DNA of 64,000 bases, from positions 1 through 64,000 of the forward strand of contig CAVTEI010000003.1 of NCBI GenBank assembly GCA_963733765.1, in the 5' to 3' direction. Position numbers and translations under genes: made by a program. Origin of the DNA: DATKAS01 sp963733765 (GTDB lineage: Bacteria > Actinomycetota > Acidimicrobiia > Acidimicrobiales > DATKAS01). The notes beneath the pieces are model-generated. The model saw only the letters and a list, made by a program, of their open reading frames with translations. It was not told the DNA's origin and ran no database searches. Shown one piece after another: positions 8,323 through 16,552 of the stretch (positions are counted from its first letter, which is position 1; every line of letters starts with the position of its first letter).

Positions 8323-9023
8323 TGCTGCTCGTGACCGAGGCTCCCCACGCGCTCGAAGGCTCACTGCGCGACCACGAGGCGGCGCTCCGCGAGATCGCGG
8401 AGTCGGCCGGGGCGAAGGTGCGCCTCGCCGTCCGCCTCGACGACGATCCGCTCGCGGCGGAAGCCGGCGGCGAGACGAGGGCGATCCGGCCGCTTCACGG
8501 CCTCGTCGAGCTCACCGTCGACGGCGACGACGCCGCGCCACTGCTCGACGTGGTGGCGGCCCTGACCGCCGAGCTCGGTGACGCGGCCGACTGGTCTGCG
8601 TCGGCGGTGTCGATCGGAGTGGTGCATCAGGTCGTGCCGCCCAGGGACGACACGCTGCTGCTGACGCTCGCCGCGACTCGACTCCCCACCCTCGATCGCA
8701 AGGGCTTCCACGACTACTGGCTCGAGCAACACGCCGCGTTGGCGATGTCGCTGCTCGACGACGAGCAGAAGGCGAAGATGGGCTACGAGCAAGTGCATGC
8801 CGACGAGGAGGCCACGGCTGCGGCGACGGCACTGGCCGGCACCGCGCTCGCACCGTACGACGGGATCTTGGAGTGCTCGCTCGCGGCGATCACCGACCTC
8901 CCCCATCTCACGGTGCCGGGCTTCGCCGACGCGATCGTGAAAGACGAGGAGAACTTCGTCGACCACACCGCCGTGATGTTCGGTTCGTTCCTGCGCACAC
9001 TCCAGCAAGGAGCTTCGTCATGA
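8322..9023 (+). CDS. EthD-domain protein
   Basis: A 233-residue protein starting at the ATG that overlaps the livF stop (ATGA). The C-terminal half contains RLPTLDRKGFHDYWLEQHAAL, a match to the EthD dimeric alpha/beta-barrel domain whose usual hallmark is an F-x-x-Y/H-W segment followed by His. The N-terminal half (MLLVTEAPHALEGSLRDHEA) probably forms a second ferredoxin-like subdomain. EthD proteins assist oxidative degradation, for instance ETBE breakdown, or act as small lyases or monooxygenase partners. Its place between a transporter and an LLM monooxygenase operon fits a catabolic role. Translationally coupled on both sides. Confidence 0.85.
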   Translation: MLLVTEAPHALEGSLRDHEAALREIAESAGAKVRLAVRLDDDPLAAEAGGETRAIRPLHGLVELTVDGDDAAPLLDVVAALTAELGDAADWSASAVSIGVVHQVVPPRDDTLLLTLAATRLPTLDRKGFHDYWLEQHAALAMSLLDDEQKAKMGYEQVHADEEATAAATALAGTALAPYDGILECSLAAITDLPHLTVPGFADAIVKDEENFVDHTAVMFGSFLRTLQQGASS

Positions 9024-9937
9024 CCTATTCGATCGTTGCCCGTGACCCTGAGACCGGCGACCTCGGCGTCGCGGTCCAGTCCCACTACTTCGGCACCGGC
9101 AGCGTCGTCACGTGGGCTCACGCCGGCGTCGGCGCGGTGGCCACGCAATCCATTCCCGAGATCGCCTACGGCCCGAAGGGCCTCGAGCTCATGCGCGCCG
9201 GCGTGCCCGCTGACGAGGCCCTCGCCCAGCTCGTCGCCGCCGACCCGATGGAGATGGTTCGGCAGGTCGGGTTCGTCGACTCGACCGGGCGGACGGGCAC
9301 TCACACCGGAGGCGGTTGCGTCGGCAAGGCCGGCCATTGCGCCGGTCACCAGGTGAGCGTGCAGGCGAACATGATGGCGAGCCACTCGGTGTGGCCGGCG
9401 ATGCTCGCCGCCTACGAGGCGGCCTCCGATGTCGACCTCGTCGAGCGCTTGCTCAGGGCACTCGAGGCGGCCCAAGCCGAGGGTGGCGACGCTCGCGGAC
9501 AGCAGTCGGCCGCGCTGCTGGTCGTGTCGGGCCCCGCGAGCGACGCACCGTGGGACCAGAAGCTGTTCGACCTTCGGGTGGACGACGCCGAACTTCCTCT
9601 CGTGGAGCTACGGCGCTTAGTCACGACCAACCGCGCGGTGCACCGCATGACGGAGGTCTTCGACAGCGGTGTGCTCTTCGCTCCCGAGCTCACACCCGAT
9701 GCACCCGAGCTGGCCTCCGCGCTCGAGTCGCTCGCGGCCGCGCAGGCCGGCCTCGACCCGAACCGGGAGCCGTCCTTCTGGTCAGCGGCCCTGCTCGCGA
9801 AAGCCGGCCGACTCGACGAGGCCCGCGAACGGCTCGCCTTCGCATCGGAGACCAACCCCGGTTGGGGCCAGTTCCTCCAGAGCGTCGCCGCGGCCGGTGT
9901 GCTCCCCCCTGACAACCCGCTCGTCACCGGCGCGTGA
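9020..9937 (+). CDS. DUF1028-family protein (Ntn-hydrolase-like)
   Basis: A 305-residue DUF1028 protein. MTYSIVARDPETGDLGVAVQ and GVGAVATQSI are the family hallmarks, followed by GLELMRAGVPADEALAQLV. DUF1028 proteins have an Ntn-hydrolase-like fold and are commonly found beside peptide, amide or amino-acid transporters. The last 60 residues contain a TPR-like helix pair (FWSAALLAKAGRLDEARERL). The ATG at 9020 overlaps the preceding stop and has AAGGAG at a good distance. It is the last gene of the transporter operon. A hydrolytic role on the imported amide-like substrate is plausible but inferred. Confidence 0.87.
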   Translation: MTYSIVARDPETGDLGVAVQSHYFGTGSVVTWAHAGVGAVATQSIPEIAYGPKGLELMRAGVPADEALAQLVAADPMEMVRQVGFVDSTGRTGTHTGGGCVGKAGHCAGHQVSVQANMMASHSVWPAMLAAYEAASDVDLVERLLRALEAAQAEGGDARGQQSAALLVVSGPASDAPWDQKLFDLRVDDAELPLVELRRLVTTNRAVHRMTEVFDSGVLFAPELTPDAPELASALESLAAAQAGLDPNREPSFWSAALLAKAGRLDEARERLAFASETNPGWGQFLQSVAAAGVLPPDNPLVTGA

Positions 9938-9953
9938 GCAGACGCTGCGGCCG

Positions 9954-9998
9954 TTGACCCGTTGAAACCGTCAATCCTAAGATGATCAAACTTCATAC
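9954..9998 (+). promoter_or_regulatory. Promoter and MarR-type motif (site B) of the LLM monooxygenase operon
   Basis: TTGACC (9954-9959), an 18-bp spacer and TAAGAT (9978-9983). The -10 overlaps the 19-bp motif AGATGATCAAACTTCATAC (9980-9998), matching site A at 13 of 19 positions with the same geometry to the -10. Confidence 0.65.
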
Positions 9999-10031
9999 CG
10001 TCCGTCGGTAGGAGTGCGCGAGGAGGGTCCG

Positions 10032-11000
10032 ATGCGGTTGAGCGTTGCCTTCAGTGGATTCGGCGGGCTCGCCGACACGTTGCCGATCGTCGACGCGGCC
10101 GAGGAGCACGGCCTCGACGGCGTGTGGAGCGCCGAGCACCTCGGCTTCCACGATGCGGTCGTGCCGAGCGCGCTGTACCTCGGCCGGACCAGTCGCATCC
10201 AGGTCGGCCTCGTCGGCCTCAGCACCGCGAGTCGCCATCCCGCGCTCACCGCGATGGAGCTCATGTCGATGTCCGAGGTGGCCCCAGGCCGCGTGCGAGT
10301 GCAGGTCGGTCTCGGTGACGACAGCCTGGTGGCAAAGCTCGGCCGCACGATCTCGAAGCCGATCGCTTCCACGACAGGTTTCGTCAACAGCCTTCGCGAG
10401 TCGATGCAGGGCCGCGACATGAAGGTGAGCTATCCCGAGTTCACCTTCGACGGGTTCCGCTTGGCGCCTCTCGGCCCGGTGCCGCCGATCGACGTCATGG
10501 CCATCCGCCCGAAGATGGTGCAAACCGCGGCGCGTGTCGGCGACGGCCTCTCGATCAGCGTCGGCGCGTCGCGGCAATACCTCACCGACGTGGTGAAGGA
10601 CGTCGAGCGCGACCTCGCCGAGGCTGGACGCGACCGCAGCGCGTTCCGCATCACCGCCCTCGCCATCGCGGTCGTCGGCGATGACCTCGAGACCGCACGG
10701 GCCCCCATCGGGGCGATGCTCTCGGGCTTTCCGCAAGTCACCGCGGCCTTCCTCGCTCGAGGAGTCGTCGACCCGGACGAGCTGACCAGGATCGAGCGCG
10801 AAGAAGGTCCGTTCGGCGTCATGAAGTACTGGACGCCCGAGCGGGTCGACCAGATCGCGTTCGTCGCCACCCCCGACACCCTCGGCGAGCGGCTCGCGAG
10901 CTACGCAGCCACCGGCATCGACGAGCTTGCGCTCATGATGATCAACGCTCCAAGCGAGCAGCCCGAGATCGTGAAGCAGCTCGCCGCCAACCGTCCCTGA
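10032..11000 (+). CDS. LLM-class flavin-dependent oxidoreductase
   Basis: A 322-residue bacterial-luciferase-like (TIM barrel) enzyme using FMNH2 or F420H2. MRLSVAFSGFGG begins strand 1. EHGLDGVWSAEHLGFHD carries the conserved substrate/cofactor region, and VAPGRVRVQVGLGD and PPIDVMAIRPKMVQTAARVGDG match the family core. The ATG at 10032 is preceded by GAGGAGG. It leads an operon with the SnoaL-like and alpha/beta-hydrolase genes, which suggests oxygenation followed by hydrolysis of the substrate imported by the 3564-8322 transporter. The promoter carries the same motif as that transporter. Many actinobacterial members use F420, which cannot be decided here. Confidence 0.9.
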   Translation: MRLSVAFSGFGGLADTLPIVDAAEEHGLDGVWSAEHLGFHDAVVPSALYLGRTSRIQVGLVGLSTASRHPALTAMELMSMSEVAPGRVRVQVGLGDDSLVAKLGRTISKPIASTTGFVNSLRESMQGRDMKVSYPEFTFDGFRLAPLGPVPPIDVMAIRPKMVQTAARVGDGLSISVGASRQYLTDVVKDVERDLAEAGRDRSAFRITALAIAVVGDDLETARAPIGAMLSGFPQVTAAFLARGVVDPDELTRIEREEGPFGVMKYWTPERVDQIAFVATPDTLGERLASYAATGIDELALMMINAPSEQPEIVKQLAANRP

Positions 11001-11013
11001 ACGAGGAGACCTG

Positions 11014-11445
11014 ATGACCGACACGACCCTCTCTGCTGACGAGGAGAAGATCTCGGAGCTGCACCGAGGCTTCGCCGAGGCGAACAAGACCGGCTTCCAT
11101 CCGTTCCTCGAGGAGCACATGGCTCCCGGGATGACGTTGATTTGGTACAACCTCAACCAGAGCAACTACTACGGCGTCGACCACATCGTGGAGTTGTGGA
11201 AGATGCTCGCCGCCGTCTCGCAGGGTCGCGAAGCGCTCGTCGAGACGCGCGACGACGAGGTCACCGTGGTCGGCGACATGGCGCTGGTGACCTACCTCTT
11301 GAATTTTGCCGCCGACTTCGGCGCACTCGGCAAGTTCGTGCAGGAGGCCCGCTGCACCGAGGTCTGGCAGCGGATGGACGGGGCCTGGAAGATGATCCAC
11401 TTCCATTGTTCCAACTACGTCCCCGGGGTGATGGGAGGAAAATGA
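11014..11445 (+). CDS. SnoaL/NTF2-like protein
   Basis: A 143-residue NTF2-fold protein: N-terminal helix ADEEKISELHRGFAEANK, then FLEEHMAPGMTLIWYN, and the last strands VWQRMDGAWKMIHFHCSNY. The fold forms a small ligand-binding cone used by SnoaL cyclases, ketosteroid isomerases and hydratases. It lies 13 bp after the LLM oxidoreductase and overlaps the hydrolase start by ATGA, so the three are one translational unit. An auxiliary isomerase or hydratase step in the same pathway is likely. The catalytic residues cannot be assigned. Confidence 0.83.
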   Translation: MTDTTLSADEEKISELHRGFAEANKTGFHPFLEEHMAPGMTLIWYNLNQSNYYGVDHIVELWKMLAAVSQGREALVETRDDEVTVVGDMALVTYLLNFAADFGALGKFVQEARCTEVWQRMDGAWKMIHFHCSNYVPGVMGGK

Positions 11446-12246
11446 CGACGTCCGAGCTGTTCGGCGCGAACGGCCCCGCGGGGTCGTTGGCCGGCGTCGA
11501 CCAGGCCCCGGCTGGCGGCGGTCACGGCCTGCCGGTGCTCCTCATCCACGGCATCAACATGAGCAAGGACGTGTGGGCCGATGTCGCTGACCGGGTTGCC
11601 GAGCGCCGGCGGGTGGTGAGGTTCGACCTCCGGGGTCACGGCGAATCGGCGACACCAGGCCCATACACCGAGAGCGACTACGCGGACGACGCCCTCGCGG
11701 TGCTCGACGCGAGGGGCATCGAGCGAGCCCACATCGTGGGCACGTCGTTCGGCGGCAGCGCGGCCGCCAGCCTCGCCTCGCGCCATCCCGAGCGGGTGGC
11801 CTCGATCGCGTCGTTCGGCGGCGCGCTCGTCGGTGGGCGAGATCGACCTCGAGGGAGCCGCGGGCTTCCTCCGCCAAGTCGGGGTCCGCGACTTCTTCGC
11901 GGGGATCTTGCCTCAGATGAGCTTCGCTCCTGGCACCGACCAAGCCCTGATCGACCGGGCTCTCGACGCGGCCAGCAACGGCCGTGATGTCGAGACCGTC
12001 GTCGCGGTGACCACCGCGGCGCTGTCGGCCGATACCACGGCGACCGCCGAAGCGATCGACATGCCCGCGCTCGTGGTCACGGGTGAGCTCGACATGACGT
12101 GCCCTGTCGTCGCCGGTGAGGCGGTGGCGAAGGCTCTGGGCACCGAGCTCGTGGTGCTCCAAGGACGCGGGCACGTGGTTTCCATGGAAGACCCCGAGGC
12201 AGTGGCCGACCTCATCGAAGCCCACGCCGCCGCCCAGGACGGCTGA
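11442..12246 (+). CDS. Alpha/beta hydrolase (one frame break)
   Basis: An alpha/beta-hydrolase of about 268 residues. The N-terminal half has VLLIHGINMSKDVW (oxyanion HG), FDLRGHGES and the nucleophile elbow GTSFGGS. The C-terminal half, in another frame from about 11833, has ALVVTGELDMTC (acid) and QGRGHVVSMEDP (catalytic His). Removing one G from the GGG near 11835 joins GALVGGEIDLEGAAGF in one frame, so the triad Ser-Asp-His is complete. I regard the break as a consensus error. ATGA-coupled to the SnoaL gene. Probably hydrolyses the product of the LLM monooxygenase. Confidence 0.85.
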
Positions 12247-12252
12247 GCGCCT

Positions 12253-12785
12253 AGCTGATCTTCTCGGCGGGCTCGGCCTGGAGCGCTCGCGGAGTGATGC
12301 TCGAGCAACCGGCGCAAGGTCGCGTTGAGCCGCTGCAGCTGCGTCTCGGTGAGCGTGCCGAGCCACGCCTTCTCGATCTCATGCTGACGGCGGTAGCCCT
12401 CGACGACAGCCTCGCGCCCTCGTTCGGTGAGTTCGATCGTCACGACTCTTCGGTCGCCGGACTTCCGCACGCGCGTCGCGAAGCCGTCGCGCTCGAGGGT
12501 GTTGAGCACGGCGGAGATGCTGGCCCGCGTCACTCCGGCGAGCCGGGCGACTCGAGCCGGCTCGAGCGGGCCCGCCACGGCGACGACGAACATGATGCGG
12601 AAGCCCGCCCAGCTCCACCCAAGGGGCCGGTGGACGTTCGTCTCGAAGTCGTTGATGAGCCGGTTCGAAACGCGGACGAGGTCGAAGCTGGTGCCCAGGA
12701 CGTCGAGGTCTGTCTCAGGCGCGAACTCCGCGACCCGCTCCTTTACGAGGGCCTCGAACCCGGCGGGCGTGAGCGCATTCTTCAC
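12253..12785 (-). CDS. MarR-family transcriptional regulator
   Basis: A winged-helix MarR protein. The region PLEPARVARLAGVTRASISA forms the HTH, followed by LNTLERDGFATRVRKSGDRR (wing with the DRR signature) and a dimerisation helix LTETQLQRLNATLRRLLEHH. In the sequence as given the frame stays open to 11913, antisense to the hydrolase. A one-base break near 12290 would instead end the protein at the TAG (12251-12253) after LQAEPAEKIS, giving a normal MarR length. I annotate that end. A 19-bp motif 16 bp upstream (12801-12819) is shared with the promoters at 3509 and 9980, making this the probable regulator of both operons. Confidence 0.87.
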
Positions 12786-12800
12786 AATGTGTCAAAGGCT

Positions 12801-12819
12801 ATATCATCAGACTTGATAC
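12801..12819. promoter_or_regulatory. MarR-type motif (site C) upstream of marR
   Basis: ATATCATCAGACTTGATAC, 16 bp upstream of the marR ATG. It contains the inverted half-sites ATCA and TGAT (TATCA...TGATA) and aligns with sites A and B without gaps. Confidence 0.65.
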
Positions 12820-12907
12820 GATCAACGTCTTCGCACCAGCCCGCATCGAGGCGCACGCGGGCAGCCTCCCCCGTCCCGATTGTGCATGATCCACGTTCAA
12901 GAGGTCG

Positions 12908-12969
12908 CTCTCGATGTAGTCTTTTCCTTGACTCTCGATGTAGTCCTTGACTCTCGATGTAGTCCTTGA
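12908..12969. repeat. Three tandem copies of a 19-bp repeat
   Basis: Unit CTCTCGATGTAGTCCTTGA, exact at 12932-12950 and 12951-12969. A third copy at 12908-12931 is interrupted by extra T/C bases. It lies between marR and the SDR gene, 75 bp upstream of the SDR start. It may be an operator array or simple slippage repeat. Confidence 0.8.
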
Positions 12970-13043
12970 GTGCCCATCGCAGAACGCAAGCGTGCCGGGT
13001 GGGCAGTCCCGGTCAGGGACGCGTCACGTGACAGGCTCACCGC

Positions 13044-14114
13044 ATGACTGCATTGCAGAAGGGCGGCGTCGTGGCGGTGACCGGCGCCGCGGGGTTTGTC
13101 GGCGGACATGTGGTGCAGGAGGCGCTCGATCGCGGCTATCAGGTGCGAGCGTGCGTCCGCAACGTCGACGACGACACGCGGGTCGGGTTCCTCAAGGCGA
13201 TGAACCCCTACGCCTCGGGCCGTCTCACGCTGCACGCCGCGGACCTCGACCAGCCCGGCTGCTTCGACGAGGTCTTCCGGGGCTGCGACGCCGTCGCTCA
13301 CGTCTCCCACGTCAGCACCTACGACGATCCCGAGTACGTGCGCAGGACCTGCGACCACATCGTCAACAGCATCGAGTCCTCGGGATCGGTCCGCCGGGTC
13401 GTGGTGACCTCGAGCCTGGCGGCGATCATCTCGGAGGCCGACATCACCGAGCTCGTCCGGCGGCCGATCGTCGACGAGGACCGCGAACCCGACGAGTCGA
13501 ATCCGAAGCGGACGCCCGAGCGGGGGCAGGGTTACTCGATGGGGAAGGTCATCGCCCAGCACGCGTTCTCAGACGCTGCGGCGAAGGCGGGCACGTGGGA
13601 CGCGATCACGGTCTGCCCGAGTGACAACGTCGGCCCGATCCTGTCTGCCCACCACAAAGCCGGCGGACCCTGGCAGCACCTCATCGGGCGGATGCTGGAA
13701 GGCCACTGCGAGATCTTTCAGGGCACCGGCCCCTACCGGCCGTGGATGACCGTCGACGTGCGTGACGACGCGGCGTGCCACATCGGGCTGCTCGAGAGCG
13801 ACAAGGTCGCGAACGGCGAGCGCTACCTCGCCATGTCCACCGAGACGCGCAGCTACGAGGACATCTGCACATCGATCGACCGCGTGTTGCCCGAACTGCA
13901 CCACGACCCGGGGCCCATCGTCGACCGATCGCCCGACCGTTGGAAGGAGCGTGAAGACGAGTTCCGCTCGATCTGGGGCGGGCTGCAGCTGCGCAACGAC
14001 CGCATCCGGGCCGCGGTGCCGATCACATTCCGGCCTCTCGACGACTCGATCCGCGACTGCGTCGAATCACTGCTCGCCGTCGCGCACGTCGTTGCGAACC
14101 GGCGAGCCGACTGA
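13044..14114 (+). CDS. NAD-dependent epimerase/dehydratase (extended SDR)
   Basis: A 356-residue extended short-chain dehydrogenase. The Rossmann motif VAVTGAAGFVGGHV gives GxxGxxG (residues about 14-20). VVVTSSLAAI carries the catalytic Ser region and YSMGK is the YxxxK pair. The family is closest in pattern to dihydroflavonol-4-reductase-like aldehyde/ketone reductases with NAD(P)H. It stands alone, after the tandem repeat at 12908-12969 and before a MetE-like gene on the same strand. It may belong to the preceding catabolic cluster, but I see no copy of the shared MarR motif in front of it. Confidence 0.88.
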   Translation: MTALQKGGVVAVTGAAGFVGGHVVQEALDRGYQVRACVRNVDDDTRVGFLKAMNPYASGRLTLHAADLDQPGCFDEVFRGCDAVAHVSHVSTYDDPEYVRRTCDHIVNSIESSGSVRRVVVTSSLAAIISEADITELVRRPIVDEDREPDESNPKRTPERGQGYSMGKVIAQHAFSDAAAKAGTWDAITVCPSDNVGPILSAHHKAGGPWQHLIGRMLEGHCEIFQGTGPYRPWMTVDVRDDAACHIGLLESDKVANGERYLAMSTETRSYEDICTSIDRVLPELHHDPGPIVDRSPDRWKEREDEFRSIWGGLQLRNDRIRAAVPITFRPLDDSIRDCVESLLAVAHVVANRRAD

Positions 14115-14156
14115 GCGGCCTAAGCCCCGCTCCGCGTCGCGGGCGATACTCACGCC

Positions 14157-15378
14157 ATGCGCAGAAGCACCGACGCCATCCTCACCAGCCACGCCGGGAG
14201 CCTGCCCCGTCCGGACGAGCTCATCGAGCTGAACCGAGCGCGTCAGTCAGGCGAGGACGAGGCGTTCGACGAAGCAGGCTTCCAGCGCGAGCTCACCGAC
14301 GCGGTGCGCGATGTCGTCGCTCGCCAGGTCGCGGTCGGCGTGAGCGTCCCCGGCGATGGCGAGTTCGGGAAGGCGATGGGCCACAAGGTGAACTACGGCG
14401 CCTGGTGGAGCTACTCGTTCAGCCGCCTCGGCGGTCTCGACCCTGATGGTCCCGCGCTCTTCGAGATGCCGCCCGTGCGCTCGAAGCCCGGCGAGGTCCA
14501 CCTCACGAGCTTCGCCGACCGCCGCGACCGCTTGAACTTCCAGGCCGCGTACAACGACCCGACCTCGGGCGTGTCGCCCGGCCGCGGCGGCATCACCTGG
14601 CCGCGCTGCGTCGGGCCGGTCTCCTACATCGGTCACGACGCCATCGCCGCCGACATCGCGAACTTCAAGGCCGCGCTCGCAGCGGCGAACGTGAGCGAGG
14701 GCTTCATGACTTCGGTCGGGCCGGCCAGCGCGGCCCGCGTGGCGAACGAGCACTACAAGACCGAGGAGGAGTTCATCTGGGCGTGCGCCGACGCGATGCG
14801 CGAGGAGTACCAGGCGATCATCGACGCCGGGCTCGTCCTCCAGATCGACGACCCGTTCGTCGCCGAGGCGTGGGACCAGATCAACCCGGAACCCACCGTC
14901 GAGGACTACCAGCGCTTCACGATGACAGCGGTCGACGCGCTCAACCACGCGCTGCGCGGCTTCCCGACCGACCGCATCCGCTTCCACCTGTGCTGGGGCA
15001 GCTGGCACGGCCCGCACTCGACCGACATCGAGATGCGCGACATCGTCGACGTCATGCTCGCCATCGACGCGGGCGCCGTACTCCTTCGAGGCCGCGAACG
15101 CCCGCCACGAGCACGAGTGGGTCGTGTGGCAGGACAAGAAGCTGCCCGAGGGCAAGGTCATCCTGCCGGGGATCGTGAGCCACGCGACCAACGTGCTCGA
15201 GCATCCCGAGCTCGTCGCCCAGCGCATCGTCCGCTTCGCCGAGCAGGTCGGCCGGACCAACGTGATCGCGTCGACCGACTGCGGGCTGGGCGGCCGCATC
15301 CATCCCGACATCGCATGGGCGAAGCTCGAGACGCTCGCCCTCGGCGCGCAGCTCGCGACGAAGCAGCTCTGGAGGTGA
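14157..15378 (+). CDS. Cobalamin-independent methionine synthase II-family protein (one frame break)
   Basis: A protein of about 406 residues related to the C-terminal (catalytic, zinc) half of MetE. TSHAGSLPRP, GDGEFGK, LQIDDPF and FHLCWGSWHGPHS are family motifs. HLCWG supplies the first zinc ligands and STDCGLG near the end the last Cys. The frame breaks near 15078; deleting one G gives DAGAYSFEAANARHEHEW and continues to WQDKKLPEGKV. Stand-alone proteins of this type in actinobacteria often demethylate or transfer from non-canonical substrates rather than making methionine. The start ATG at 14157 is 42 bp after the SDR gene, so co-transcription is possible. Confidence 0.85.
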
Positions 15379-15403
15379 TCCCGCGGAGAAATCTCGGGAC
15401 CGC

Positions 15404-15430
15404 TGTCGATTCCGGGTAGTTCCGTTCGTA
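15404..15430 (+). promoter_or_regulatory. Predicted ECF42-type promoter of YCII gene 1
   Basis: TGTCGA (15404-15409), 17 bp, then CGTA (15427-15430), 76 bp from the -35 to the ATG. The block is nearly identical to 17311-17337. TGTCGA is the -35 element reported for ECF42 sigma factors, and such a sigma is encoded at 17754. Confidence 0.65.
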
Positions 15431-15479
15431 GAGGGGATGAGGCCAGCGACGAAGCCGGCCGACATCGAAGGAGATCGCC

Positions 15480-15848
15480 ATGACGCAGTACCTGCTTTCC
15501 GTCCACGGCCCCGCGCAGGACACCCCCGAGGACTGGGGATTCTCCGAGGAAGAGATGCAGAAGGCCTACGCCGACACCGAGGCGCTCAACGCCGAGATGC
15601 AGAAGGTCGGCGCGTGGGTGTTCGGCGGCGGACTGCAGCCCGTGTCCTCGGCCACCGTCGTCAGCAACACCGACGGCGACGTCAAGATGACCGACGGCCC
15701 GTATGCCGAGACCAAGGAGTACCTCGGCGGCTTCTGGATCATCGAGGCGAAGGACCTCGACGTCGCGTTGGAGTGGGCGGCGAGGGCCTCGGCGGCGTGC
15801 CGGGCGGCCATCGAGGTGCGCCCGTTCCAGGACGAGCCCGCTCAGTAG
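15480..15848 (+). CDS. YCII/DGPF-domain protein 1
   Basis: A 122-residue YCII-related protein with the DGPF-type motif TDGPYAETKEYLGGFWIIEA. The family has a ferredoxin-like dimeric fold and unknown biochemistry. In actinobacteria it is the conserved partner of ECF42 sigma factors. The start MTQYLLSVHGP is shared exactly with the paralogue at 17388, along with the preceding promoter block, so the two genes are duplicates. AGGAG precedes the ATG. Expected to be a target of the sigma factor at 17754. Confidence 0.9.
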   Translation: MTQYLLSVHGPAQDTPEDWGFSEEEMQKAYADTEALNAEMQKVGAWVFGGGLQPVSSATVVSNTDGDVKMTDGPYAETKEYLGGFWIIEAKDLDVALEWAARASAACRAAIEVRPFQDEPAQ

Positions 15849-15913
15849 CCGTCGGACGCGCGCAGAAGGGGTCGCGCGACCCATCCAGAGGTCCCGGAAA
15901 TCGCCGACGGAGA

Positions 15914-16539
15914 TGCATGGGACCGCTCTGCGAGTACGGCCTGTCGAGCCCGGTCGATCAGACCTGGCACTCCCTGCGCGAAGCAGTGCTCGCGCACCCA
16001 CGCATTTCGGGCGCGAGGTTCGAACACGACATCAAGCGCGTCGACCTCCTGACAGAGAAGAGCGTTGTCGGCCCCCGTCGACGGATCTCCGCGATGGTCG
16101 TCGACGACGCCGACGGCGCTCGGGTCGTGATCGCCGGCGCGGGCAAGCGAGGGCTCTCCCAGCAGGTCGCAACCGAGCTACTCGCCGACGTGAGCCATCG
16201 CCTTGCCGCCCCGCGCCCGCGCCCGAGGAGGCCTCGCCGGCCCCACTCCCAGCCCCAGCCGTCTCGGACGACGTCTGGGAGCGCAGGCTTCTGCGCGCGC
16301 CCAGATCCGTCACGCCCAAGCGCGACGACCAGGAGAAGCCGCACGTGTCTCGCACCGATCGCACACCGAGGACACCACCGGCACCCCCGCCGCCCCCGTC
16401 ACCAGCCGCGACACCCCGGCCGCCTGCCGCGCCGCCACGGCCGACCGCAGCGCCGCCCCTCGCCGCGCGAACCAAGGGCCGCGAGACCCCAGCTCACGAC
16501 GCGCTCTCGGAGCTCGCCGACGGGAACGACTGGGTCTGA
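15914..16539 (+). CDS. Hypothetical protein with Pro/Ala-rich C-terminal half (one frame break)
   Basis: Not recognised. From ATG 15914 the first 95 residues look like a folded domain (TWHSLREAVLAHPRISGARF, ISAMVVDDADGARVVIAGAG, QQVATELLADVSHRLA). The sequence then turns Pro/Ala-rich. Changing frame near 16213 continues as APAPEEASPAPLPAPAVSDD, then a basic stretch, another Pro-rich tract and ends ALSELADGNDWV at 16539, where a stop precedes a convergent VOC gene by 13 bp. A natural reading is one folded domain plus a disordered tail with a one-base consensus error. The single long frame through the region would be an Arg/Pro shadow. Confidence 0.5.
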
Positions 16540-16552
16540 CCCAACAGCCTGG

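Noticed and set aside
11913..12252. C-terminal extension of the MarR frame across the hydrolase gene
   Set aside because: It would add about 110 unrelated residues antisense to a conserved gene. A one-base break near 12290 gives a normal MarR end at 12253.
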